The position numbers and the translations under genes are program-made. Positions 8,300 through 16,094 of a stretch of DNA of 64,000 nt are shown here, one piece after another (position 1 is the stretch's first letter; every line of letters starts with the position of its first letter). This stretch comes from Acidovorax sp. NCPPB 4044 (GTDB taxonomy: Bacteria > Pseudomonadota > Gammaproteobacteria > Burkholderiales > Burkholderiaceae_C). The DNA lies in NCBI RefSeq assembly GCF_028069655.1, contig NZ_JAMCOS010000001.1, positions 2,820,001-2,884,000 of the forward strand. Direction: 5' to 3'. The notes under the pieces are model-generated. The model made no database searches. It was not told the origin of the DNA and saw only the letters and a program-made list of their open reading frames with translations.

Positions 8300-11200
8300 A
8301 TGGCCCTCCAGACTTCGTTGAGTTCGCAGCTGCAGCTGGCGTCCGCGCGCTTCCAGCTGTCTGCGCAACTTCCCGGCCCCCAGGGGGGATTGAGCCTGCA
8401 GGGCGCGCTGCTGCCGGGGGCGCCGCTGGATTTCACGGAGATGGTGAACCAGCTGCTCGGCGCGGGCTCCCTGCACGTGCCGGGCGACTTTCCGCTGCTG
8501 CGGTTCGACACGGCCACCTGCACCGTCGTGCCCGGCCAGAGCATCGCCTTCAGTGCCGCGTCCACGCAGACCTGGCACAACCCGTTCGGGATCCTCCAGG
8601 GCGTGGACATCCAGTCGTTCGCCCTCTCTTTTTCCAGCGGTGCCGGCGCGCCGACCCGCATCGCCTTCGACACCACCGCGAGCTTCGGCGGCCTCACGCA
8701 GCTGAAGGGCTACCTGCGCTTCGATGCCGGCACGCTCGTGGTGGCCGGGGTGTCGCTGGCCAGCACCTTCGCCGTGGCCAGCCTGCTGGACGACATCGAC
8801 GCGGGCATCGACTGGGGCACGCTGCTGCCGATCAGCTTCGGGCCGCAGTCCGCCAGCCAGCCCATGCGGCTGTATTACGCGACGACCGCCACGCAGATCG
8901 ACCAGGAGACGTTCCAGGCGGGCTTCAACCTCGACCAATGCCGCATCGACATCCTCGGCTTCGCGGCCGACGTGTACCTGCAGGTCCAGAACAGCCCCGG
9001 CGCCGGCGGCAGCCGCCTGAGCGTCGGGGGCAGCATCCCCTCCGAGATCGACATCGAGGGCATCCTGGCCATCGCCGACCGGAATTTCAGCGGCCAGGGG
9101 CCCGGCGTGCAGATCCAGCGCAGCGCGCAGCAATCGAGCTTCCTGCTGGAGGCCGGCTTCAGGTTCATGAAGGAGCCCTTCGCGTCGGGCAGCATCGGCA
9201 TCGCGCAGGCCGCGGGCCAGAGCGGCTACCAGATGGCCGGCACGCTCGCCTATCCGGGCACGGTGCTGGGCATCGCCAACCCCAGCTTCTCTTTCACCTG
9301 GAGCAAGTTCCAGGGCTTCCAGGTCAAGGACTGGCCCATCGACAACTTCCCCGGGCCCGCGCTGGACTTCCTCGGCACCATCCAGTCGCTGAACAACGCC
9401 AACGTGTGCGGCAGCCTGGTCGGCTTCATGTTCAAGGAGGTGCTGACCGCCCGATTCGGCGTCAAGGTGTCGATGGGCAAATCCGGCGGCGGCGCGCTCA
9501 ACATCCAGGTCCAGGTCAGCTACACGCTGAGCATCGCCAGCCAGGTCGATTTCCTGTCCGTGGACATGCCCGCGTTCGACGTTCCCATCGCCAAGCCGGA
9601 GACCATCAGCTTCAGCAGCCTGCTGCAGACCCTGGTGGACGCCGTCGGCGGCGGCGCGCTGAACATGGTCAAGGCCGTGCTGGACGATCCGGAGAAGTCG
9701 GCCCTCTTCTTTTCGGTGGTGGTGGGCCAGCAGGTGCTCAAGCAATTCGCCTCCACCCTGCTCTGCAACGGCTGGAACAGCGGGCCCAGTCCGAGCCCGA
9801 GCCCTTCGCCCAGCCCTTCGCCGAGCCCCAGCCCGTCCCCCAGCCCCGGTCCGGGGCCCGTTCCCGTCCCGGTTCCGGTTCCAGGCCCCTCACCCAGCCC
9901 CAGCCCCTCTCCCCCGCCCCCTCCGCCCGACAAGCCCGGCCCGACCACGATCGCCTCGCTGGACTACGCCGCGGGCGCGGTCACCGCGGTCTGGACCGCA
10001 TCCACCCACGCCACCCGCTACATGCTGGTGCTGACCCAGCAGGGCCAGCCCGCCGTCGGCACCGCCGCCGTCGATGCGCCGGCCCTGACCGGGTCCGTCG
10101 CCATCCCCGCCGATCTGGCGCCGGGCCGCTACCACGGCGCCGTGCAACCTTTCGACCAGAACGTGCGCGGCGACTGGTCACCGCTCTTCGCCATCGACAA
10201 GCCCGCCACGGCCGGCGCACCCACCCTGGCGCTGGGCGATGCCGTGGTGGCCACCTGGGCGGCCGTGGCCGGCAACGGCGGCTACCGCCTCCAGCTCACC
10301 GCGGGCGGCACGGTGGTGGCCACCGGCTCCGCCGCGGCCGGCGCGACGCAGGCCAGCCTTCCCGCGCCGGGCCAGGCCGGCCGGTACGACGTGGCGGTGC
10401 TCACACTGGGCGGCCGCAGCGGCGACATCCCCGCGGACTGGGGCCCGGCGGCGTCCTTCCAGGTGCTGCCGGCCCCGGCGGCCCTGGCCGCCGCGCAGGC
10501 GGGCGCCGCGCTGGCCGCGCAGTGGCAGGGCGTGGCCGGCGCTGCGGGCTATGCCGTCGAGATCGACGACGCCCAGGGCGCGCCCCTGCAGCCGCAGCCG
10601 GCCGTCACCGTGAGCGGTGCCTCGGCCTCCATCGACAGCAGCGCCCTGCAGAACGCGCTGGCCTACCGCCTGCGGGTGCGCGCACAGGGCGCGCAGGGTG
10701 CCCCGGCCATGGGCCTGTGGGCCGGCATCGCGTTCACCTGGCATCCCATCGCGCCGGTGGGCGGCGTCGCAGTGCGCTTCGAGACGCCGGGGCAGCGCCT
10801 CGTCGTGGATTGGCAGGCCGCCCCCAACGCCACGGGCTACGGCGTCGAGCTGCTGGATGCCCGGCAGGTGCCCGTGTCGCCGCAGCCCGCCTTCATCGTC
10901 AGCGGCACGCAGGCCCGCGCCGACGGGGTCGCGCTGGCCGACGGCACCGGCTACCAGGTGCAGGTGCGCGGCACCGCGGGCACGGCCCGGGGCGCCTGGA
11001 GCCCCGCGCTGGCCTTCACGGCCCGCAACCTGCCGGCCCCCACGGCGCTGAAAGCGGCGCTGCAGGGCGACGCGGTCGTCGCGGCCTTCTCGCCCGTGCC
11101 GCAGGCGGCGGGCTACCAGGTGCTCGTCGTCGATGCGCAGGGCCGGCCCCTGCCCGATCAGCCCCAGGTCGCCCTCGCCGCCACCGCGCAGCAGGTGGTG

Positions 11201-12529
11201 GCCACGCTCACCGGCCCCGCCCTGGCGAGCTACCGGAACCAGTCCGTCCGCGTGCAGGCGGGCAGCGGCGTCAACGTGGGCGCGCCCGCGCTCGCGGCCA
11301 TCCAGTGGGCCACCCTGGCCGCGCCCACCATCACGCAATATGCGTTCGACGAAGGCAGCAACGCGCTGAGCGTTTCCTGGACGGCCCCCGCCCCGGGCAC
11401 GCTCGCCTACGAGGTCCAGTGGCTGGACGCCCAGGGGCAGCCCGTGTCGCCGCAGCCCGCATTCGCCATCGACGGCCTGTCGGCCCGGGCGACCGCCGCC
11501 GGCGTGCAGGCCGGCCAGACCTATGGCCTGCGCGTGCGCGCCTCGGGCGGCGTGCTGCGCAGCGACTGGTCGCCCGCGGTGCAGTGGCAGATCGTGCCGC
11601 TGGGCGCGCCGCAGCAGCTCAGCGCCCGGTACGCCGACGGCCGGCTCACCGTGGGCTGGCAGGCGCCCGCCCCAGGCCAGACGGTCGCGGGCTTCACGCT
11701 CCAGGATGCGCAGGGCCGCACGGTCCCGCCCGGCACCGCCACGCCCGGCACCGACCAGACCGTGATCGACTACCCGGGGCTGGACAGCGGCAGCACCTAC
11801 ACGCTCACGGCCTACCTCACCGCGCCCCACCTGACCGGCGCCCCGGCGGCCACGCGCGTGCAGTTCCCCCAGCCGGCGCCCTGGAGCGTGCAGTGGAGCG
11901 ACGGCGCCAGCGCGCTGCGGGTGCCCTCCATCCCGGCCTACGACTTCGGCGGCACGGGCGACTACACCTTCGCGCTGCAGCTCCAGGCCACCGCGGGCCT
12001 GATCCTGTCGCGGCTCGACACGGCCAACGGGCCGGGCTTCTACCTGCAGATCGACGGCCAGGGCACCGTGTGGCTCAGCAACATGAGCGGCCAGGGGCAG
12101 TCGCTGGACTACCAGGCGCTGAACCCGGTCTCGCTCACCGGAGGGCCGCATGCGCTGGTGGTGCGCCGCCAGACCGCCAACGGCATCGGCAACCTCACGG
12201 TGTGGGTGGACGGCAACCGGCTGTCCAGCTTCCCCTCGGGGCAGGCGCCCATCGACATCCGCTCCACCGGCGCCCTGCTCGCGGGCGCCAACCCCGCGCT
12301 GCCGTCGATGCCGGGCATGCAGCAGAGCACGCTCCAGCTGCTGCGCGTCTGGAACCTCGCCCTGGCCGATGCCCAGGTGCCCCAGGCCATCGCCGCGCTG
12401 CCGCCCACGCCATCGGCGCTGATCGGCCAGTGGAACTTCCTGAACGGCAGCCTGCAGGACACCACGGGCACCAACCCGGCCCATGCGCAACTGGTCGGCC
12501 AGGCGCGGCTGGCGAACCCGGGCCCCTGA
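8300..12529 (+). CDS. 1409-residue multidomain protein: orphan N-domain, Ser-Pro linker, seven FN3-like repeats, LamG-like C-domain
   Basis: A very large protein with no visible signal peptide. Residues 1-490 form an unrecognised Ser/Ala/Gln-rich beta-type domain. Residues about 495-547 are an extended linker of alternating Ser-Pro, Gly-Pro and Val-Pro. From about 550 to 1190 there are seven repeats of 85-95 residues with the fibronectin-type-III rhythm (Pro start, W at strand B as in VDWQAAP, Y-x-V/L at strand C, Y/L-x-V-x-V at strand F, and a WSP near the end). Residues about 1195-1409 look like a concanavalin/LamG jelly roll (DFGGTGDYTFALQL, FYLQIDGQGTVWLSNMSG, LTVWVDGN). Such architecture suits adhesion or carbohydrate binding. 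The start ATG is 114 nt after the preceding gene. The export route is unknown. Confidence 0.72.
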   Translation: MALQTSLSSQLQLASARFQLSAQLPGPQGGLSLQGALLPGAPLDFTEMVNQLLGAGSLHVPGDFPLLRFDTATCTVVPGQSIAFSAASTQTWHNPFGILQGVDIQSFALSFSSGAGAPTRIAFDTTASFGGLTQLKGYLRFDAGTLVVAGVSLASTFAVASLLDDIDAGIDWGTLLPISFGPQSASQPMRLYYATTATQIDQETFQAGFNLDQCRIDILGFAADVYLQVQNSPGAGGSRLSVGGSIPSEIDIEGILAIADRNFSGQGPGVQIQRSAQQSSFLLEAGFRFMKEPFASGSIGIAQAAGQSGYQMAGTLAYPGTVLGIANPSFSFTWSKFQGFQVKDWPIDNFPGPALDFLGTIQSLNNANVCGSLVGFMFKEVLTARFGVKVSMGKSGGGALNIQVQVSYTLSIASQVDFLSVDMPAFDVPIAKPETISFSSLLQTLVDAVGGGALNMVKAVLDDPEKSALFFSVVVGQQVLKQFASTLLCNGWNSGPSPSPSPSPSPSPSPSPSPSPGPGPVPVPVPVPGPSPSPSPSPPPPPPDKPGPTTIASLDYAAGAVTAVWTASTHATRYMLVLTQQGQPAVGTAAVDAPALTGSVAIPADLAPGRYHGAVQPFDQNVRGDWSPLFAIDKPATAGAPTLALGDAVVATWAAVAGNGGYRLQLTAGGTVVATGSAAAGATQASLPAPGQAGRYDVAVLTLGGRSGDIPADWGPAASFQVLPAPAALAAAQAGAALAAQWQGVAGAAGYAVEIDDAQGAPLQPQPAVTVSGASASIDSSALQNALAYRLRVRAQGAQGAPAMGLWAGIAFTWHPIAPVGGVAVRFETPGQRLVVDWQAAPNATGYGVELLDARQVPVSPQPAFIVSGTQARADGVALADGTGYQVQVRGTAGTARGAWSPALAFTARNLPAPTALKAALQGDAVVAAFSPVPQAAGYQVLVVDAQGRPLPDQPQVALAATAQQVVATLTGPALASYRNQSVRVQAGSGVNVGAPALAAIQWATLAAPTITQYAFDEGSNALSVSWTAPAPGTLAYEVQWLDAQGQPVSPQPAFAIDGLSARATAAGVQAGQTYGLRVRASGGVLRSDWSPAVQWQIVPLGAPQQLSARYADGRLTVGWQAPAPGQTVAGFTLQDAQGRTVPPGTATPGTDQTVIDYPGLDSGSTYTLTAYLTAPHLTGAPAATRVQFPQPAPWSVQWSDGASALRVPSIPAYDFGGTGDYTFALQLQATAGLILSRLDTANGPGFYLQIDGQGTVWLSNMSGQGQSLDYQALNPVSLTGGPHALVVRRQTANGIGNLTVWVDGNRLSSFPSGQAPIDIRSTGALLAGANPALPSMPGMQQSTLQLLRVWNLALADAQVPQAIAALPPTPSALIGQWNFLNGSLQDTTGTNPAHAQLVGQARLANPGP
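9784..9937 (+). repeat. Ser-Pro / Val-Pro coding repeat (protein linker)
   Basis: A low-complexity stretch encoding about 50 residues of alternating Pro with Ser, Gly or Val between the N-terminal domain and the FN3-like repeats of the giant protein. Codons for the same dipeptide vary, so it is a protein-level rather than a perfect DNA repeat. Confidence 0.85.
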
Positions 12530-12570
12530 CCGCGTCCCTTCCCTCTTTTCCTTCTCTTTCTTTCCCCACC

Positions 12571-13332
12571 ATGCACATCGACCTGTCCTCCCTGCGCGTC
12601 ATCATCGCGGGCGGCACCCGCGGCATCGGGCTGGCCATCGCGGAGCGCCTGGCCGACGAGGGCTGCTGCCACCTCGCGGTGTGCGGCCGCGAGGCGATGC
12701 AGCTGTCCCTGGCGCTCGGCCAGCTGCGGCGCCCCGGCCTGCAGGCGACCGGCGAGTCGCTCGACATCGCCGACACCCGCGCCGTGCGCGCCTGGGTCGC
12801 GCGGACGGCCGGGCAATGGGGCGGGCTCGACGTCTTCATCGGCAATGCCGCGGCCATGCTGGCGGGCCGGGACGACGCCGGCTGGCAGCAGGAACTGGCC
12901 GTGAGCCTGATCGGCCTGGTGGCGGGCGCCGACGCGGCCGTGCCCTTCCTCAAAGCCAGCCGCCGCGCCAGCATGGTGTTCATCAACTCGCTCTCCGGGC
13001 AGGAGATCGGCCCCCAGGCCACCGCCTACAACGCCGCCAAGGCCGGCCTGCTGGCCCACGCCAAAGGCCTCGCCCACGAATGCGGCCCCCACGGCATCCG
13101 CGTGAACACCGTGACCCCGGGCGCCATCTACGACCCCTACGGCCACTGGGGCCGCATGGAACAGCACCACCCGGCCCACTTCGCCCAGGTCCGCGACAGC
13201 AACCCCCTGCGCCGCCTGGGCACCCCCGCCGACATCGCCAAGGCGGTCGCCTTCCTGGTCAGCGACGCGGCCTCGTACATCAACGGCGCCAACCTGCTGG
13301 TGGACGGCGGCGCCAGCTGCCGCCCGGGTTAG
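12571..13332 (+). CDS. Short-chain dehydrogenase/reductase (SDR)
   Basis: A 253-residue classical SDR. It has the cofactor-binding TGxxxGxG variant as AGGTRGIG (residues 12-19), the NAG-type motif as GNAAAM near 91, the catalytic Ser in FINSLSGQ, Tyr and Lys in YNAAK, and the C-terminal DGGASC typical of FabG-like members. The N-terminal start ATG is 41 nt after the giant protein gene, suggesting it belongs to the same transcript. Substrate unknown; a step in making or modifying a sugar or polyketide-like ligand is only conjecture. Confidence 0.88.
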   Translation: MHIDLSSLRVIIAGGTRGIGLAIAERLADEGCCHLAVCGREAMQLSLALGQLRRPGLQATGESLDIADTRAVRAWVARTAGQWGGLDVFIGNAAAMLAGRDDAGWQQELAVSLIGLVAGADAAVPFLKASRRASMVFINSLSGQEIGPQATAYNAAKAGLLAHAKGLAHECGPHGIRVNTVTPGAIYDPYGHWGRMEQHHPAHFAQVRDSNPLRRLGTPADIAKAVAFLVSDAASYINGANLLVDGGASCRPG

Positions 13333-13769
13333 GGCGCATCACCAGGCCGAGCGCAGCGATGGCCCGAGGGGCAGAGGGCCAAGCGAAGCAAAGGCCCGTG
13401 CGCTCCCCTCCCTTCCGGATGCGCCGAGGAGCACAGGGCACATCCGCCACGTGAACCGACTGGCTGCGATGTCCGGGCGCAGCGCGCCAGCGCGGAGCGG
13501 GTTTCGCAGCCGCGCCCCGCGTCCGAGCACCGCAGGTTGCCCCCTACGCCCTCCGGGCGAAGGGGGACGCAGCCAGCAGGGTCGCCTTTCTTTTGGGGCC
13601 GCCGGGCCGAGACCCGGCCCCGGGAAGCAACCCAAAAACAAAGCCCCGCCACCGCCAGCAGACGCCCCCCGCACCAGCCTCGAAACCTCGACAATTCACT
13701 ACAAAAACAATAGCAAACTATCCAATGAATCCGGCGGCATGAGGCCAAAAAACTAGAACAAAAACCCCA
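13333..13769. other. Intergenic region with GC-rich hairpin repeat
   Basis: No gene seen. Around 13540-13567 a hairpin CCCCCTacgCCC / GGGcgaAGGGGG is followed by ACGCAGCCAGC. A similar hairpin with the same trailing ACGnnGCCAGC occurs at 63062-63110, so this looks like a dispersed intergenic element. Bases 13700-13760 are A-rich and carry a copy of the ATAGCAAACTATT element. Confidence 0.5.
13710..13741 (+). repeat. Dispersed ~32-bp repeat, copy 2
   Basis: Reads ATAGCAAACTATCC then AATGAATCCGGCGGCATG, followed by GAGGCCAAAAAAC. Matches the copies near 3049 (reverse), 15813, 19166 and 45768. Shares the upstream ACTACAAAAAC with the 19166 copy. Confidence 0.75.
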
Positions 13770-14204
13770 TCACACCAACTCCACCTCCACCACTTCCTCC
13801 AACCACGCCATCACCGGCTCACCCGCCTCATCCGCCACCCCCTGCCCGAAGAACTGCGAGGCGCACAGCACCTCCACATCCAGCCCCTCCAGGCTGTCGC
13901 GCACGATCACCGCGCCGATGTACGCCCCGCGCGCCCGCTCCACGATGCCCCAGACCAGATCGGTCCCGGCGGCGCAGCGCATCTCGGCCAGGAACGCCTC
14001 CGCGCGGGCACCGTCCACAGACTTGTCGGGCATCCAGGGCAGTTGGGCGGCCAGCTTGCCATCGCACAGCAGCACCCCCAGCAGATCGCGCGCCTTGTCG
14101 GGCTGCAGCGGCAGGACCATGAAGCGGTCCGTGTCGAAGCGCGGCGGGTTGCGGGGCAGCGTGCTCCACTGGGCAGTGGCGTTCTCGGTACCAGTCATGG
14201 CCAT
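13770..14204 (-). CDS. Small GNAT-like acetyltransferase (possibly truncated)
   Basis: A 144-residue cytoplasmic protein whose N-terminus reads like RimJ/RimL-type GNAT enzymes (FDTDRFMVLPLQPDKARDLL, then QLPWMPDKS and AEAFLAEMR), followed by WGIVERARGAYIGAVIV, the usual beta-strand 4 region. The acetyl-CoA-binding motif A is poor (the RGxGxA pattern is not clear: FFGQGVADEAG), and the protein is 30-40 residues shorter than typical RimJ enzymes, so activity is doubtful. The ATG at 14204 has a GGAGG site. Orientation is opposite to the amidase gene downstream on the other strand; no operon partner. Confidence 0.6.
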   Translation of the reverse strand: MAMTGTENATAQWSTLPRNPPRFDTDRFMVLPLQPDKARDLLGVLLCDGKLAAQLPWMPDKSVDGARAEAFLAEMRCAAGTDLVWGIVERARGAYIGAVIVRDSLEGLDVEVLCASQFFGQGVADEAGEPVMAWLEEVVEVELV

Positions 14205-14553
14205 GGAAAGATCCTCCGGTCGGTATGCGTGCGGGTTGCACGGTCGTTATGGAATGCGCCCAGCTTCGGCGGAAGACGCCGCCACCGCCCCCTCGCCCGC
14301 GAAGCGGCGTGCCAGGGACCGAAACGCCGGCCCCACACCGTTCCGCCCTGCGGCATGGCATGAAGACCGGCCCCCCCGGTGCCGGCCAGCCCTCTCGATA
14401 ACCAAACATTCACCACCGCATTAAAAATCGAGATTACCGATGTGCAGCGGGCGATTTCTAATGCCAGCCTTCGCCAGAATGAACGTGACGATGCCGCCGC
14501 AGGCCTTGCCCGGCATCTGAAAAAATCTGGAGGTGACCTGGAAGGAAAATCGA
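14205..14553. other. Divergent intergenic region before the amidase gene
   Basis: Holds the start regions of the divergent GNAT-like and amidase genes. GC falls from about 14400 onward, matching the low-GC amidase pair. An open frame on the + strand (from 14379) reads through most of it, but it overlaps the amidase gene out of frame and has no recognisable domain, so I do not call it. Confidence 0.5.
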
Positions 14554-15162
14554 ATGCTGATCGTGACCGGCGGCTTGATCAAAAACAACCGAATAACCAC
14601 GCAAATCTACAGAAGCATCGAGCATGGGCAGATGCCGAGCGTCAGCGGTATCGTTCTGCACCAGACCAGCAGCAATTACACGGCCAAGACCCTGGCGGCC
14701 TATGCCTTCCGCCCATCGGGAACCGGCACCCATTTCCTGATCAACCCGGCAGGCCAGATATTTCAGACCGCCAGAATCAACCAGATCTGCTGGCATATCG
14801 GCCGCATAAGATCGCACTGCATGCAAATGCACCAGTGCAATCCCTCCGACAAGGCACAGCTCGATGAATTGAAATCAAAATATACCGACAAGGATGAATA
14901 CGACCGGCAGGTAGATGCCCACGAGCGAAAGAAAGCCGCCAAAGACCGCTACCCCACCAATGTGGACTCGATCGGCATAGAAGTCGTCGGCGCTCCAGTG
15001 AATCGATCCTATCGCCAGCCCACGCCTGCCCAGAATTCTTCCTCGAAATGGTTGACAGAAGAATTGCTCCTGACCTTGAATCTCACCCGTGATCGAATCT
15101 ACCCCCATGGCTTGATCGACCCGAGAAAACAGGAAAGCGAAGGAAGGCTGATCCAGTACTAG
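14554..15162 (+). CDS. N-acetylmuramoyl-L-alanine amidase-like (Amidase_2/PGRP fold), candidate antibacterial effector
   Basis: A 202-residue protein with the AmpD/PGRP hallmarks: first zinc ligand in GIVLHQTSS (H36), THFLINPAGQIFQ near 59-71, WHIG (H81), SIGIEVVG (139-146) and a C-terminal YPHGLIDPRKQESEG, where H185 and an acidic residue stand for the last zinc ligands. It would cleave the bond between MurNAc and the stem peptide. No signal peptide is present, which fits delivery by a type VI-like secretion machine rather than Sec. The ATG at 14554 has a GGAAGGA ribosome site; a GTG 21 nt earlier is less likely. Clearly lower GC than its neighbours and followed after 8 nt by a membrane-anchored protein, the layout of an effector/immunity pair. 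Confidence 0.75.
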   Translation: MLIVTGGLIKNNRITTQIYRSIEHGQMPSVSGIVLHQTSSNYTAKTLAAYAFRPSGTGTHFLINPAGQIFQTARINQICWHIGRIRSHCMQMHQCNPSDKAQLDELKSKYTDKDEYDRQVDAHERKKAAKDRYPTNVDSIGIEVVGAPVNRSYRQPTPAQNSSSKWLTEELLLTLNLTRDRIYPHGLIDPRKQESEGRLIQY

Positions 15163-15170
15163 GCAATTTC

Positions 15171-15614
15171 ATGAAAAATGCACCGAGAATCATGATTTTT
15201 ATCTTTGCCATCGTGGGGTTTTCCACTGCCATTTACTTTGCATGGTGGTCGATGCCGGTTTCCATCCAGGCGACTGCCATCAAGAAGACCCTGGACCCTG
15301 AAGCCAGGGACGAAGACACTCTCAGGTTCTGCAATGCGTTCACCATGACGCCGGAAGATTTCAAGACATACTGGAGAAACGCAAAACCCATATTCCATTT
15401 CGAATTTCACGATTATTCGTTCGGCTCCTGCTATTTCAGCACCGTCGAGAACGGCAAGGAATACAGAATTGGAATCGGCGGCGCGGGAATCGTCTCCAGC
15501 ATCCAGGATGAAGATGCAGACGGAGAATCCGTGCGCTATTACGTGAGAAAAGGCGCGAAATCGGATGCCGAATGGATGCAGGAAGAACTGAACAGGAAAG
15601 ACGCATCTCCCTGA
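15171..15614 (+). CDS. Membrane-anchored periplasmic protein, putative immunity protein to the upstream amidase
   Basis: A 147-residue protein with a positively charged N-terminus and one hydrophobic helix (about residues 7-25, IMIFIFAIVGFSTAIYFAW) that is either an uncleaved anchor or a signal peptide. The remainder (FHFEFHDYSFGSCYF, DEDADGESVRYYV) would be periplasmic. I recognise no family. The idea of immunity rests on gene order, the 8-nt spacing, shared low GC and the periplasmic location, where a peptidoglycan amidase would act. Proteins of this size and topology commonly protect against Tae-type amidases, but no sequence match to Tai families was seen. Confidence 0.6.
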   Translation: MKNAPRIMIFIFAIVGFSTAIYFAWWSMPVSIQATAIKKTLDPEARDEDTLRFCNAFTMTPEDFKTYWRNAKPIFHFEFHDYSFGSCYFSTVENGKEYRIGIGGAGIVSSIQDEDADGESVRYYVRKGAKSDAEWMQEELNRKDASP

Positions 15615-15812
15615 GGATCTCGATGGCGGGAAAGGCATGGACGGCAGCCCAGGGCCCAGGGCCCAACCGACCGCCCAGGCCTCGCCCCGTTCCACGCGCT
15701 ACATGCACCAGCACGGACCGTCGCACCAAAGTAGTTCATCGCCGCGAATGGCCGTTGCCACCGGGTGCGCGCGCCAAAACAGCGGTTCGCCCTTCCCGAT
15801 GCTACTGAATCA

Positions 15813-15842
15813 ATAGCAAACTATTGAATGAATCCGGCGACA
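15813..15842 (+). repeat. Dispersed ~32-bp repeat, copy 3
   Basis: Reads ATAGCAAACTATTG then AATGAATCCGGCGACA. Preceded by GCTACTGAATCAATAGC, a short hairpin-like element. About 40 bases upstream of the nir promoter. Confidence 0.75.
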
Positions 15843-15882
15843 CCAGCGCATTCCTTCTCGAAACCGCCAGGCACCGCCCACC

Positions 15883-15898
15883 TGGCACGGGCATTGCA
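15883..15898 (+). promoter_or_regulatory. Sigma-54 (RpoN) -24/-12 promoter of the nirBD-nasA operon
   Basis: TGGCACGGGCATTGCA matches the sigma-54 consensus TGGCAC-N5-TTGCA, with GG and GC dinucleotides separated by exactly 10 nt. The -12 C is at 15897, so transcription should start near 15909. This implies nitrogen-limitation control through NtrC or a related enhancer-binding protein. Confidence 0.8.
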
Positions 15899-15905
15899 AT
15901 AGCCC

Positions 15906-15961
15906 CCGCGTGGCCAAGGCTGGCCACGCGGCCTGCCCTCTTCCAATGGCGGAAACGGGGC
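15906..15961 (+). ncRNA. Two-hexaloop leader RNA (ANTAR/NasR-type antitermination site)
   Basis: Two consecutive hairpins with six-base loops. The first has a perfect 9-bp stem CGCGTGGCC / GGCCACGCG with loop AAGGCT (loop 15916-15921). The second has a TTCC/GGAA upper stem, an internal loop and a GCCC/GGGC lower stem with loop AATGGC (15945-15950). Both loops have A at position 1 and G at position 4, the signature recognised by ANTAR-domain antiterminators such as Klebsiella NasR. A terminator hairpin follows. An ANTAR protein is not in this window. Prediction: nitrate or nitrite relieves termination before nirB. Confidence 0.72.
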
Positions 15962-15977
15962 TGACAAGGCCAGGACG

Positions 15978-16046
15978 AAGGCGTCCCCACCCATGCAGCG
16001 GAGCCGCGAAGGCGGCCGGCGCGGGGTGTGGACGCCTTTTTTGTTT
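15978..16046 (+). terminator. Leader terminator upstream of nirB
   Basis: Arm AAGGCGTCCCCACC (from 15978) pairs with GGTGTGGACGCCTT (to 16038) with one mismatch, enclosing a smaller GCCGC-GAAG-GCGGC hairpin, and is followed by TTTTTTGTTTGTTG. It lies 57 nt before the nirB start, so it can only be a regulated attenuator. Confidence 0.75.
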
Positions 16047-16094
16047 GTTGTGTTCTTCGTCCGCGAACGAACCGAAACCGCCTGTGGGGTCAAG

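Noticed and set aside
8083..12570. The 5' part of a very long + strand frame that ends in the SDR gene
   Set aside because: Only the last 253 codons (from 12571) form a recognisable protein; the upstream part is an Arg/Pro/Gly-rich out-of-frame reading of the giant FN3 protein gene.
14379..14867. A 162-codon open frame overlapping the amidase gene in another frame
   Set aside because: The amidase frame has clear family motifs and a good ribosome site; the other frame becomes random-looking once it enters the amidase gene.
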